Shown one piece after another: positions 9,239-17,148 of a stretch of DNA of 62,328 bases. The DNA lies in contig NZ_NHOU01000021.1 in NCBI RefSeq assembly GCF_002179555.1, positions 1-62,328 of the forward strand, written 5' to 3'. Origin of the DNA: Salinicola salarius (GTDB lineage: Bacteria > Pseudomonadota > Gammaproteobacteria > Pseudomonadales > Halomonadaceae). The notes beneath the pieces are model-generated. The model was not told where the DNA came from. It saw only the letters and a list, made by a program, of their open reading frames with translations, and did not search any database. Made by a program: the position numbers and the translations under genes. The number at the start of each line of letters is the position of its first letter. Positions within the stretch are counted from its first letter, which is position 1.

Positions 9239-10099
9239 TCAAGGTGTCAGCACGGATGAAACCAGCAGCTGCGTATACGCGTGCTGCGGATCGTCGAGGA
9301 TCTGGTCGGTAAGGCCGGCCTCGACCACCTGGCCGCGGCGCATCACCATCAGGCGGTGAGCGAGCAGGCGCGCCACGGCGAGGTCGTGGGTGACCAGCAC
9401 CACCGAAAGGCCCAGTTGGCGTACCAGCGTGCGCAGCATGTCGAGCAGGCGCGCCTGCACCGAGACGTCGAGCCCGCCGGTGGGCTCGTCCATGAACACA
9501 AGACGCGGCCGGGTGACCAGGGTGCGGGCGATCTGCAGGCGCTGCTGCATGCCGCCGGAGAAGGTGCGCGGGGCGTCGTCGATACGACCGGGGTCGAGCT
9601 CGACCTGGCGCATCCACTCCTGGCCGGTGGCACGCAACTGACCGTAGTGGCGCTGGCCCTGGGCCATCAGCCGCTCGCCGATATTGGCCCCGGCGGAAAC
9701 GCCCATCCGCAGGCCATCGCGGGGGTTCTGGTGCACCAGCCCCCATTCGAGACGCAGCAGTGCTCGACGCCGTGCCTCGCCGATGGCGTAGAGATCGAGC
9801 TCGGCCTCATCCCTCTCCAACTCTCCCTTATCCAGCACGTCTTCTCCGGCGCCGGCTCGAGCGGCTTCGGACTCGTGAATAGCCCTTCGATAGACCACGC
9901 GTCCCGCATCGGGCGCTTCCATCCCGGCGAGCACGCGCAACAGCGTCGACTTGCCGGAGCCGGATTCGCCGACGATGCCCAGCACCTCGCCGGCATGCAG
10001 TTGAAAATCGATCGCCTCGCAGCCCTTGCCGGGACCGTAGAGGCGGGTGATGTCCTGAACGTCCAGCAGGACCGGGCGCTCCAGTGCCGGCTTCTTCAT
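9239..10099 (-). CDS. phnK: C-P lyase ABC-type ATPase PhnK, with an internal insertion
   Basis: Nucleotide-binding subunit that docks on the PhnGHIJ core in the C-P lyase complex. Walker A GESGSGKST (residues 44-52), signature FSGGMQQRLQIAR and Walker B LVFMDEPTGGLD are intact. Compared with E. coli PhnK as I recall it, about 30 extra residues, rich in Glu/Ala/Asp, sit at about residues 72-101, between the first strands and the LYAI segment. The DNA of this insertion (9797-9886) is less GC-rich than its flanks. ATG overlaps the phnJ stop by four bases. Confidence 0.92.
   Translation of the reverse strand: MKKPALERPVLLDVQDITRLYGPGKGCEAIDFQLHAGEVLGIVGESGSGKSTLLRVLAGMEAPDAGRVVYRRAIHESEAARAGAGEDVLDKGELERDEAELDLYAIGEARRRALLRLEWGLVHQNPRDGLRMGVSAGANIGERLMAQGQRHYGQLRATGQEWMRQVELDPGRIDDAPRTFSGGMQQRLQIARTLVTRPRLVFMDEPTGGLDVSVQARLLDMLRTLVRQLGLSVVLVTHDLAVARLLAHRLMVMRRGQVVEAGLTDQILDDPQHAYTQLLVSSVLTP
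9797..9886 (-). other. Insertion within phnK
   Basis: This 90 bp in-frame stretch encodes an acidic, alanine-rich segment (beginning RAIHESEAARAGAGEDV) that has no counterpart in E. coli PhnK as remembered. It lies between the Walker A region and the Q-loop, a surface position where ABC ATPases tolerate insertions. Its local codon choice is plainer and less GC-rich than in the surrounding gene. Confidence 0.5.
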
Positions 10100-10929
10100 G
10101 CCACCTCTCCCCGTCGCGTCTGGCAGTAGTCGGTATCGGAGCAGACGAACATCCGCCCGCCCTTGTCATCGGTGATCACTTCGTCGAGATAGCTGTGATC
10201 GCTGCCGCACAGCGCACAGGTGTGCTCCCAGCTCTGGACCTCGAACGGATGGTCCTCGAAGTCGAGGCTCTCGACCCGGGTGTAGGGCGGGATCGCGTAA
10301 AGCCGCTTCTCGCGACCGGCGCCGAACAGCATCAGCGCCGGGTTGCCGTCGAGCTTGGGGTTGTCGAACTTGGGGATCGGCGACGGGTCCATCACGTAGC
10401 GCCCGTCCACCTTGACCGGGTAGGCGTAGGTGGTGGCGATATGGCCGTAGCGGGCGATGTCCTCGTAGAGCTTGACGTGCATCACGCCGTACTCCTCCAG
10501 CGCGTGCATCAGCCGCGTCTCCTGCTCGCTGGGCTCGATGAAGCGCAGCGGCTCGGGAATCGGCACCTGGAACACCAGGATCTGGCCGCTTCGCAGCGGC
10601 GTCTCGGGAATCCGGTGGCGGGTCTGGATGACGTCCGCCGCGGTGGTGGCGGTGGTGGTCTCGACGCCGGCCACGCGCTGGAAGAAGTGGCGGATACTGA
10701 CCGCATTGGTGGTGTCGTCGGCACCCTGGTCGATCACCTTGAGAATGTCGTAGGCACCGAGAATGCTCGCGGTGAGCTGCACACCGCCGGTGCCCCAGCC
10801 GTAGGGCATCGGCATCTCGCGTCCGCCGAACGGTACCTGATAGCCGGGAATCGCCACCCCCTTGAGCAGCGCGCGGCGGATCATCCTTTTGGTTTGTTCG
10901 TCCAAATACGCGAAGTTATAACCGTCCAC
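10096..10929 (-). CDS. phnJ: Carbon-phosphorus lyase PhnJ (radical SAM)
   Basis: Catalytic subunit that cleaves the C-P bond of ribose 1-alkylphosphonate 5-phosphate with a radical-SAM iron-sulfur cluster. The four cluster-region cysteines are present at residues 238, 241 (CALC), 263 and 269 (FVCSDTDYC), a constant three residues off the E. coli positions. I place the start at GTG 10929 (V/M-DGYNFAYLDEQ), because GGAGGAG lies 8-9 bases upstream and the residues after it match known PhnJ N-termini; the open frame runs further upstream into phnI. One base separates it from the phnI stop. The protein is 277 aa. Confidence 0.95.
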   Translation of the reverse strand: MDGYNFAYLDEQTKRMIRRALLKGVAIPGYQVPFGGREMPMPYGWGTGGVQLTASILGAYDILKVIDQGADDTTNAVSIRHFFQRVAGVETTTATTAADVIQTRHRIPETPLRSGQILVFQVPIPEPLRFIEPSEQETRLMHALEEYGVMHVKLYEDIARYGHIATTYAYPVKVDGRYVMDPSPIPKFDNPKLDGNPALMLFGAGREKRLYAIPPYTRVESLDFEDHPFEVQSWEHTCALCGSDHSYLDEVITDDKGGRMFVCSDTDYCQTRRGEVA

Positions 10930-10930
10930 G

Positions 10931-12055
10931 TTAGCGCTCCTCCTGCTGGGGGCTGGCGGTGTCGCGGGTGCCGTCGAGTTCAGCCTGGCGTGCGGCATGC
11001 TCGCGTCGCAGACGGCGCAGCAGATCGAGCTCGGACTGGAAGTCGACGTAGTGCGGCAGTTTCAGGTGCGAGACGAAGCCGGAGGCGTCGACGCTGTCGG
11101 CGTGGGCCAGCACGAACTCCGCCTGCTGGGCGGGGCCGATGATCGGCTCGCCCAGCTCCTCGGCGCGCAGGGCGCGATCGACCAGCGCCATCGCCATGGT
11201 CTTGCGCTCGTTGTGGCCGAAGGCGAGGCCGTAACCGCGCGTGAACTGCGGTGCGGCCTCGCGCGAGCCGCCGAACTGGTTGATCATCTGGCACTCGCTC
11301 AACGCGATCTCGCCGACGCAGATCGTCTCGTCCCACTCGTCGACGTGGATCTCGACCTCCACCTGACCCAGGCGAATCTCGCCGGCAAACGGGTGGTTGC
11401 GGCCGTAGCCGCGCTGGGTGGAGTACCCCAGCGCCAGCAGGTAGCCCTCGTCGCCGCGGGCCAGCATCTGCAGCCGGGCGGCACGGTCCATCGGGTAATC
11501 GGGCGGATCGCGGGTGATGTCCGCAGGCTCACTGCCGTCGTCGATCTCCTGCTCCACCAGGCCTTCGTCGTTGAGCAGCTCCAGAATCTGCGGGCACGCC
11601 TCGGCTTCGGTAACCTCTTCGCGAATCTCGGCGGCCGGCACCTCGGCACCGGCCAGCTGCAGGAAGTCGAGCAGGCGGTGGGTGTAGTCGTAGGTCGGCC
11701 CCAGAATCTGGCCGCCGGGGATGTCCTTGTAGGTGGCGCTGATGCGGCGCTCGATGCGCATGCTGGCGGTGTCGAGCGGCTCGCTGACCGCCAGTCGCGG
11801 CAGCGTGGTGCGATAGGCGCGCAGCAGGAACACGGCTTCGGTGAGATCGCCGCTGGCCTGCTTGAATGCGAGCGCGGCGAGTTCGGGATCGTAGAGCGAG
11901 GCTTCGCTCATCACCCGGTCGACGGCCAGCCGCAGCTGGTCACCGACCTGGGCGACCTCCAGTTCCGGGCGATCGCGATCGCCGCGGCGGCGGTCGGCCA
12001 GCCAGCGATGGGCGTTGGCAATCGCCTGCTCGCCTCCCTTGACGGCTACGTACAT
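10931..12055 (-). CDS. phnI: C-P lyase core subunit PhnI (phosphonate-purine nucleosidase step)
   Basis: PhnI attacks the purine N-glycosidic bond of ATP, with PhnG, PhnH and PhnL, to attach phosphonate to ribose. The 374-residue protein begins MYVAVKGGEQAI, a conserved PhnI start, and has the long alpha/beta body of the family. Its ATG shares one base with the phnH stop (TGATG). The C-terminus is slightly extended compared with E. coli (354 aa) and carries the ribosome-binding GGAGGAG for phnJ. Confidence 0.95.
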   Translation of the reverse strand: MYVAVKGGEQAIANAHRWLADRRRGDRDRPELEVAQVGDQLRLAVDRVMSEASLYDPELAALAFKQASGDLTEAVFLLRAYRTTLPRLAVSEPLDTASMRIERRISATYKDIPGGQILGPTYDYTHRLLDFLQLAGAEVPAAEIREEVTEAEACPQILELLNDEGLVEQEIDDGSEPADITRDPPDYPMDRAARLQMLARGDEGYLLALGYSTQRGYGRNHPFAGEIRLGQVEVEIHVDEWDETICVGEIALSECQMINQFGGSREAAPQFTRGYGLAFGHNERKTMAMALVDRALRAEELGEPIIGPAQQAEFVLAHADSVDASGFVSHLKLPHYVDFQSELDLLRRLRREHAARQAELDGTRDTASPQQEER

Positions 12056-12750
12056 CAGTTCGTCTCCTGAGAATCGGCGCGAGCCTCGACACTCGCAATT
12101 CGGGTGCTGCGGGGAATCGCCGCCAGCTGCGCGCCGCAGCCGAAGATGGCGTCCAGCCCCTGCGGAAAGCTGGCACGGTTGCCGGCCAGGCGAGTCATCA
12201 GTGCCCGGCAGCCGGCGCCGTCACCGATATCGAGCACCCGCGACTCGGCGATGCCGGGGCCGCTGAGCCGCCAGCCGTGGTCTGCGTCGTCGGCACCGTT
12301 CGAATCGTTTTCCAGCCGCTCGACGGCGACCAGCAGCGTGGTACCGCGATCGGGATAGGTGTCGCTGCCCACCGCGAAAGGTGTCTGCGGATCGAAGGAC
12401 TCGTGGGTCAGCAGCGCGAAATCGGCACTCGCCGGGTCATCGGTGATTCGCGCGCCGGTGTGGAAGGTCAGCGCCTCGCGCAGGGCCGGCGAGTCGAGGT
12501 CGGCGGCGATCCAGACGCGTGTCTCGAGGTCGCAAAGCGTCAGCACCACGCCCCACAGTGCGGCGCCCAGCGCGTCACTCGGCGCCACCTGGGGCGGTGC
12601 CGGCAGTGCCAGCGTGGTCAGCGTGCCCGGCTCGGAAAGCGCGCCGAGAATCTGGCGAAACAGACGCTGACTGTCGTGGGCGGGGTCGGCCAGCCCAGGC
12701 CAGACGAGATCCCTCGTCGTTTCCGTCTTTACCGTCATTGCTTTGTCCAT
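12055..12750 (-). CDS. phnH: C-P lyase core subunit PhnH
   Basis: Structural subunit of the PhnGHIJ complex. I choose ATG at 12750 (MDKAMTVKTE, 231 aa), because GGAGGA lies about 8 bases upstream. The same frame remains open to 12978, but that extension consists of repeats and out-of-frame phnG sequence and would make an atypically long protein. The body from about residue 15 (LVWPGLADPAHDSQRLFRQIL) matches PhnH. The stop overlaps the phnI start. Confidence 0.92.
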   Translation of the reverse strand: MDKAMTVKTETTRDLVWPGLADPAHDSQRLFRQILGALSEPGTLTTLALPAPPQVAPSDALGAALWGVVLTLCDLETRVWIAADLDSPALREALTFHTGARITDDPASADFALLTHESFDPQTPFAVGSDTYPDRGTTLLVAVERLENDSNGADDADHGWRLSGPGIAESRVLDIGDGAGCRALMTRLAGNRASFPQGLDAIFGCGAQLAAIPRSTRIASVEARADSQETN

Positions 12751-12778
12751 CGTCACTTCCTCCATCGTCATTCGCCCG

Positions 12779-12838
12779 TGCTCACTCGCCACGTACTCAT
12801 TCACCACGTGCTCACTCGCCACGTACCTATTCACCACG
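12779..12838. repeat. 30 bp direct tandem duplication at the phnG/phnH junction
   Basis: Two 30 bp units (12779-12808 and 12809-12838) differ at only two neighbouring positions (ACTCAT versus ACCTAT). The phnG stop codon (TAG at 12827-12829, minus strand) is created by exactly that difference inside one unit. If translated in the open phnH frame it would give a decapeptide VVN(R/E)YVASEH twice. It separates the phnG stop from the phnH ribosome-binding site by roughly 60 bp in an otherwise overlapping operon. Confidence 0.85.
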
Positions 12839-13267
12839 TACGAGGGTGAAGAAGTCGACGCGGGTGGCGGCGGCGGTGGCGGCATCGCGGCGCTGACGCT
12901 CGGCCAGTTCCTCGGCCAGCGGCGCGAGTACGTGCGTCTCGAGCTTCTGCTGCCATTCGGCGTGCTGGGCGACGGCATCGGCCAGTGCGATCAGCTCGGC
13001 GTGGCGGTGGTCACGGCCCCGCACCCAGCCGTGGCCGAGGGTGCCGTCATCGAGGGCGACGCTGGCGCGGGTCAGGGTCATCTCGCCGAGATGGAAGGCG
13101 TTGCCGGTACCGCCGGTGCGGCCCTTGAGCATCGCCATGCCGGTTTCCGGGCCGCGTACGCAGCGATGTGCGGGCACTGCATCGAGCGCCGTCCAGCACG
13201 CCTCTATTCGCTCGCGGGTGGAGAGCGCCAGCAGCCGCTGACGCGCGCCTCGTGATGTGTCGTTCAT
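12827..13267 (-). CDS. phnG: C-P lyase core subunit PhnG
   Basis: Small subunit of the PhnGHIJ core, required for coupling phosphonate to ATP-derived ribose. 146 aa with the conserved pattern RQRLLALSTRERIEACW near the N-terminus and GRTGGTGNAFHLGEMTLTRASV in the middle, typical of PhnG. ATG at 13267 overlaps the phnF stop by four bases. The 3' end falls inside a tandem duplication, which may have altered the last few residues. Confidence 0.93.
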   Translation of the reverse strand: MNDTSRGARQRLLALSTRERIEACWTALDAVPAHRCVRGPETGMAMLKGRTGGTGNAFHLGEMTLTRASVALDDGTLGHGWVRGRDHRHAELIALADAVAQHAEWQQKLETHVLAPLAEELAERQRRDAATAAATRVDFFTLVRGE

Positions 13268-14022
13268 GACGCAACCTCGTCGGTGTCGAAATCCATGGGG
13301 TCGATGTCGAAATCAACGTGATAGGAGAGCCGGTCGGCGCGCGCCCGGCCCATCGAGATTTCCACCAGCGCGCCGTCGGCATCGGTGTTTTCGCTGGTCA
13401 TCAGCAGCAGCGGTGCGTTGAGCGGACACTGCAGCCAGCGGGCGTCGTCGCGGGTGGCGGTTGCGGCATCGATGCGCACCCGGCGTCGGTGAAGCCGCAG
13501 GCCATAGTGCTGACCCAGCAGGGCGCGGGTGGAACCGCCGCGATAGCGCTCCAGCCAGCCCGGCACGCGCTCGGGATCGAACCAGTGGCGCAGCCGCATC
13601 AGCGGGGCATCGTCGACGTAGCGCACGGTATCGACCCGCAGCAGCGGCTCGTCGGCGGGCCGTCCGAAACGCAGCGCGATCGCCTCGGGAGGCGTCACGA
13701 ACCCCTGTTCGAGACAGCAGGTATTCGAAGGCAGACCGAGGCCGGCCAGATTCTGGGTCACCTTGCTACCGGCGCTGACGGCGTAGTCGAGACGTCGATC
13801 CACCACCTGAGTGCCGCGTCCCTGGTGGCGCGTCACCAGGCCGGCGGCGACCAGCTCGTCCAGCGCCCGGCGTACCGTGTGGCGATTGACCGCGAAGCGC
13901 TTGGCCAACTGGGCCTCGGTCGGCAGCAGATCGCCGGGGGCGTAGTCGGCGCGAACTTCGCGCACCAGCTCCTCGGCCAGTTCGCGGTAGCGCGGCATCG
14001 TCAAAATTTGTCTAGACATCAT
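13264..14022 (-). CDS. phnF: GntR/HutC-family repressor PhnF
   Basis: Transcriptional regulator of phosphonate genes. It has an N-terminal winged helix (EAQLAKRFAVNRHTVRRALDELVAAGLV) and a C-terminal UbiC-like UTRA ligand domain. The start is uncertain: ATG ATG at 14022/14019 or ATG at 13998 (MPRYRELAEEL). A palindrome TGTCTAGACA at 14009-14018 overlaps this start region; the same core stands before phnC, so PhnF probably represses itself and phnC. If translation begins at 13998 the operator lies in the leader. It is separated from phnE by a rho-independent terminator, so phnF heads a second unit, phnF-phnP. Confidence 0.92.
   Translation of the reverse strand: MMSRQILTMPRYRELAEELVREVRADYAPGDLLPTEAQLAKRFAVNRHTVRRALDELVAAGLVTRHQGRGTQVVDRRLDYAVSAGSKVTQNLAGLGLPSNTCCLEQGFVTPPEAIALRFGRPADEPLLRVDTVRYVDDAPLMRLRHWFDPERVPGWLERYRGGSTRALLGQHYGLRLHRRRVRIDAATATRDDARWLQCPLNAPLLLMTSENTDADGALVEISMGRARADRLSYHVDFDIDPMDFDTDEVAS
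14009..14018. promoter_or_regulatory. Predicted PhnF operator at phnF start
   Basis: A perfect 10 bp palindrome, TGTCTAGACA, lies at the phnF start codons. HutC-type GntR proteins bind short GT-N-AC palindromes, and the TCTAGACA half recurs in the phnC promoter. Assignment to PhnF is an inference from these two positions. Confidence 0.6.
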
Positions 14023-14029
14023 CGGACCC

Positions 14030-14051
14030 AAAAAACCGGGGGAAGCCCCGG
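14030..14051 (-). terminator. Rho-independent terminator between phnE and phnF
   Basis: On the minus strand, a CCGGGG / CCCCGG stem with a four-base loop is followed directly by six T residues. It starts 3 bp after the phnE stop and ends just before the phnF start codons, separating the transport genes from the C-P lyase genes. Confidence 0.8.
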
Positions 14052-14053
14052 CA

Positions 14054-14848
14054 TCAGATGAAGCGTTTGCGAACACGCTGCGACGCCATATCGAGCAAAG
14101 TGACGGCAACGATGATCACCAGCATGATCGTGGCGGTCTCGGTGTACTGGAATCCGCGCATGGTTTCCCAAAGCGAGACGCCGATCCCACCGCCGCCGAC
14201 CATGCCGAGCACCGTGGCCGAGCGAATGTTGGACTCGAAACGGTACAGGCTGACCGAGATCCACAGCGGCAGAACCTGGGGAATCAGGCCGAAGATGATC
14301 TCTTCCAGCCGCCCGGCGCCGGTGACGCGAACGCCTTCCATCGGCCCGGCATCGGTGGCTTCCACCGCTTCCGAGAACAGCTTGGCGAGCACGCCGGTGG
14401 TGTGGACGAACAGCGCCATGGTGCCGGCGAACGGCCCCAGGCCGACGGCGACCACGAACAGCATCGCGAAGACCAGTTCGTTGATCGCGCGGCACGCATC
14501 CATCAGGCGTCGTACCGGCTGGTTGATCCACCACGGTGCCAGGTTGTCCGAGGAGAGCAGGCCGAACGGAATGGCGAACAGCACCGCCAGCAGCGTGCCC
14601 CAGATCGCGATCTGGATGGTCACCAGCATCTGGTCGATGTAGTGATCGAGGCTGCCGAAGGTCGGCGGCACGAAGTCGGCGGCGAGCGTGGCCATGTTGC
14701 CGGCGTTGCTGACCAGCAGGCCCGGGGCCATTTCGGCGCCCTGCCAGGCCCAGCCGAGCACGCCTGCGGCAACCGCCCAGCCCAGCAGCGTGGTCCAACT
14801 GCGCTTGCCGGCGCGAGCTTGCATGTCGAGGGAAGAGGCGCTTTGCAT
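14054..14848 (-). CDS. phnE: Phosphonate ABC transporter permease PhnE
   Basis: Inner-membrane channel subunit of the PhnCDE phosphonate importer. 264 aa with about six predicted membrane segments and the cytoplasmic EAA-like loop ([28 protein letters not shown]) that contacts the ATPase PhnC. A hairpin between phnD and phnE and a terminator right after phnE frame the gene. No frameshift is seen, unlike the cryptic phnE of E. coli K-12. Confidence 0.93.
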   Translation of the reverse strand: MQSASSLDMQARAGKRSWTTLLGWAVAAGVLGWAWQGAEMAPGLLVSNAGNMATLAADFVPPTFGSLDHYIDQMLVTIQIAIWGTLLAVLFAIPFGLLSSDNLAPWWINQPVRRLMDACRAINELVFAMLFVVAVGLGPFAGTMALFVHTTGVLAKLFSEAVEATDAGPMEGVRVTGAGRLEEIIFGLIPQVLPLWISVSLYRFESNIRSATVLGMVGGGGIGVSLWETMRGFQYTETATIMLVIIVAVTLLDMASQRVRKRFI

Positions 14849-14893
14849 GTGCGTTGTCCTGACGAAGAGATCGATGAGGATCGGGGCTCGATC

Positions 14894-14929
14894 GCCGGCG
14901 GCAGGTCGAAGAGCTGATCTGCCGCCGGC
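14894..14929 (-). promoter_or_regulatory. Strong hairpin between phnD and phnE
   Basis: An 11 bp perfect inverted repeat (GCCGGCGGCAG and its complement) with a 14-base loop lies in the 94 bp gap between phnD and phnE. There is no T-run after it. Such hairpins after a binding-protein gene often protect its mRNA and allow more binding protein than permease to be made; that use is inferred. Confidence 0.55.
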
Positions 14930-14942
14930 CGGGAGCGGAACC

Positions 14943-15986
14943 TCAGTTGGCCATTGCCGTGGTGTTGTCGGCCTGCTTGGCCTGCGCGGCTTCGCGGGCG
15001 TCCATGCGCTGGTTCAGCGATTCGAGGCGAGCGTCGATATCCGCGAGTTGCTGCTGCTTCTCCTCGGCATCGATCGAATCGTCGGCGGCGAGCTGGGCGC
15101 GCTGCTTGAACAGGGCGAGCTGACGGATCGGCAGCAGCTGGTCGTTGTCGGAAGCGGCAAAACCGGACCACTGCAGCGGCTCGAGAATCTGCTTCTGCTT
15201 GTCGGTATCGCCGTAGCTCAGGAAGAACTGGCGCAGCTCGTCCTTGGTTTCCTGCGGCAGATTGGTGCGCCAGACCAGCGGGTCGGAGGGGATCAGCGGC
15301 GACTTCCAGATCACCTTGAGCTGGTCGGCCTTGTCGGGATGGGTGATCTCCAGGCGCTCCATGCTTTCGGTGTTGAACGTCGCGACATCGACCTGGCCGT
15401 TGGCCACGGTCAGCGCATTGGTCTCGTGATTGGAATTGAGCGTGCGCTTGAACGCGGTGGCGGGATCGACGTGGTTCTTGGCGAAGACGTAGTAGCCCGG
15501 TACCAGATAGCCCGAGGTGGAGTTGGGATCGCCGTTGCCGAAGGTCAGCTCGCCGGCGTGATCCAGCACTTCGTCGACCGAGTCGTAGGGGCTCTCCTTG
15601 TTGACGATCATCAGGCTCCAGTAGCCCGGCGCGCCATTGGCGGCGACGGTCTGGGCGAAGATCTCGCCACCGGCGCGATCGACTGCTTCCATTGCCGACT
15701 TGTTGCCGTACCAGGCGAGATCGACCTTGTCGAAGCGCATCGCCTGGATCACCGCGGCGTAGTCGGTGGCGAAGAACGGCTGGACCTCGACGCCCAACGC
15801 CTCGGACATGTCATCCAGAAACGGCTGCCACTGGGTCGACTGGTTGGAACTCGATTCGGTGGAGATGATGCCGAAGCGCAGCGGCTCGTCGGCGGCCTGG
15901 GCCGAACTGACGGCCAGCGTGGTGCCGAACAGGCCGAGTCCGGCGATCAGCGGCAGGGCCGCACGGCGTAGACGGGATGAGATCAT
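14943..15986 (-). CDS. phnD: Phosphonate ABC transporter substrate-binding protein PhnD
   Basis: Periplasmic binding protein that delivers phosphonates to PhnE/PhnC. A signal peptide is clear ([17 protein letters not shown] ... SAQAAD, cleavage about residue 32). The core with [27 protein letters not shown] and [20 protein letters not shown] is typical of PhnD. The last ~60 residues form a Gln/Ala/Asp-rich, probably coiled-coil tail. AGGA about 6-9 bases before the ATG serves as ribosome-binding site. Confidence 0.94.
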   Translation of the reverse strand: MISSRLRRAALPLIAGLGLFGTTLAVSSAQAADEPLRFGIISTESSSNQSTQWQPFLDDMSEALGVEVQPFFATDYAAVIQAMRFDKVDLAWYGNKSAMEAVDRAGGEIFAQTVAANGAPGYWSLMIVNKESPYDSVDEVLDHAGELTFGNGDPNSTSGYLVPGYYVFAKNHVDPATAFKRTLNSNHETNALTVANGQVDVATFNTESMERLEITHPDKADQLKVIWKSPLIPSDPLVWRTNLPQETKDELRQFFLSYGDTDKQKQILEPLQWSGFAASDNDQLLPIRQLALFKQRAQLAADDSIDAEEKQQQLADIDARLESLNQRMDAREAAQAKQADNTTAMAN

Positions 15987-16072
15987 GTCGTTTCCTCGAA
16001 GCGTCGGGGTTGGTGATCGATGGTCAGGGATCGGTCGTGGGTATGTCGGTTTTCCTGCAGAGCTCGCTCGGC

Positions 16073-16897
16073 TCAGCCCACCGCATGCAGTGGCGCCGCC
16101 ATCCGATGATCGGGCTGACGGGATTCGAGCTCGTCGAGACCGGCGTTCTCGTAGAGCGCCTGCAGGCGGCTGTCGGTGAGGCCTTCGATCGGCCCGTCGT
16201 AGTAGAGCCGCCCCTGCTTGAGGGCGATGGCGCGGCGGCAGTAGCGGCGCGCGACATCGACCTGATGCAGAGTGACGACGATGGTGCGGCCGTCCTCGCG
16301 ATTGATGCGCTGAAGAATCTCCATCACCTCGCGGGCGCTACGCGGATCGAGGGAAGCGATCGGCTCGTCGGCGAAGATCACTTCGGCCTCCTGGACCAGC
16401 GCCCGGGCAATGGCGACGCGCTGCATCTGGCCGCCGGAAAGGGTATTGGCGCGCTGGTGGGCGAGACCGACGATGCCGACCCGCTCGAGTGCGCGCAGCG
16501 CCAGATCCCGTTCGTGCTGGGTGAAGCGGCCCGTCAGCGCCCGCCATCGCGGCATCGCCCCGAGGTGGCCGATCAGCACGTTGGTCAGCACGCTCAGGCG
16601 GCCGACGAGATTGAACTGCTGGAAGATGTAGCCGGCACGACGGCGCTGTTCGCGACGCGCGCCGACCAGTCGTCCCTGGCGCTGCACGTCGCGATCCAGC
16701 ACTCTGACGTGACCGTGCGACTGGCGGTCGGCACGGGTCAGACCGATGAGATGGCGCAGCAGGGTCGACTTGCCGGAGCCCGACGGCCCGATCAGGGTGA
16801 CCATTTCGCCGCTGGCGATCTCGAAACCCACCTCGCGCAGCGCGGCGTGGTTGCCGAAGGATTTGTCGAGCCGTTCGACGCTAATGATGGCGGTCAT
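16073..16897 (-). CDS. phnC: Phosphonate ABC transporter ATP-binding protein PhnC
   Basis: ATPase powering phosphonate uptake. Walker [10 protein letters not shown] is at residues 37-45 and the signature [13 protein letters not shown] and Walker [13 protein letters not shown] follow. I use ATG 16897 ([15 protein letters not shown], 274 aa); the frame is open to 16942, but the added residues have no family similarity. First gene of the phn cluster; its promoter carries a TCTAGA palindrome resembling that at phnF. Confidence 0.94.
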   Translation of the reverse strand: MTAIISVERLDKSFGNHAALREVGFEIASGEMVTLIGPSGSGKSTLLRHLIGLTRADRQSHGHVRVLDRDVQRQGRLVGARREQRRRAGYIFQQFNLVGRLSVLTNVLIGHLGAMPRWRALTGRFTQHERDLALRALERVGIVGLAHQRANTLSGGQMQRVAIARALVQEAEVIFADEPIASLDPRSAREVMEILQRINREDGRTIVVTLHQVDVARRYCRRAIALKQGRLYYDGPIEGLTDSRLQALYENAGLDELESRQPDHRMAAPLHAVG

Positions 16898-16970
16898 ACG
16901 ATTCGTCCCGGAAAGTGTTTGGAACCCGAAAAGGTTGGACACAGTCTGGCGACGTCGTGTGACGGTTATT

Positions 16971-16998
16971 TATCTAGACAATTAAGAAACGGTGACAA
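16971..16998 (-). promoter_or_regulatory. Predicted phnC promoter with overlapping PhnF operator
   Basis: On the minus strand TTGTCA (16993-16998) and TAGATA (16971-16976) are spaced by 16 bp. The TGTCTAGATA sequence over the -10 box shares TGTCTAGA with the phnF operator at 14009-14018. TTGTCAC at the -35 side resembles one Pho-box half, but the second half does not fit, so PhoB control here is doubtful. Confidence 0.55.
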
Positions 16999-17021
16999 GG
17001 ACGGGGGCAAAAAACGCCACG

Positions 17022-17041
17022 AAAAAAGCGCCCGTGGGCGC
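17022..17041 (-). terminator. Rho-independent terminator after the YeeZ-like gene
   Basis: A GCGCCC / GGGCGC stem with a two-base centre is followed on the minus strand by six T residues. It lies 108 bp after the stop of the epimerase gene and shields the phnC promoter from read-through. Confidence 0.75.
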
Positions 17042-17148
17042 TTTATGAGGAGTATCAGCAGGTTGGCGGCGGCCGTCATCGCGCTGACACGAATTCGTCG
17101 TCGAATCGTCACATCCAGCACAAGACGATGTCGGCCGCCGGCCGGGCG

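Noticed and set aside
12779-12838. CRISPR-like array at the phnG/phnH repeat
   Set aside because: Only two directly abutting units, with no spacers and no cas genes in the window.
12751-12978. N-terminal extension of PhnH (76 extra residues)
   Set aside because: It is out-of-frame phnG sequence plus the tandem repeat; a strong ribosome-binding site precedes the internal ATG 12750.
16971-17000. Pho box in front of phnC
   Set aside because: Only one heptamer (TTGTCAC) fits; the second position reads TCTTAAT, matching three of seven bases. The TCTAGA palindrome explains the site better.
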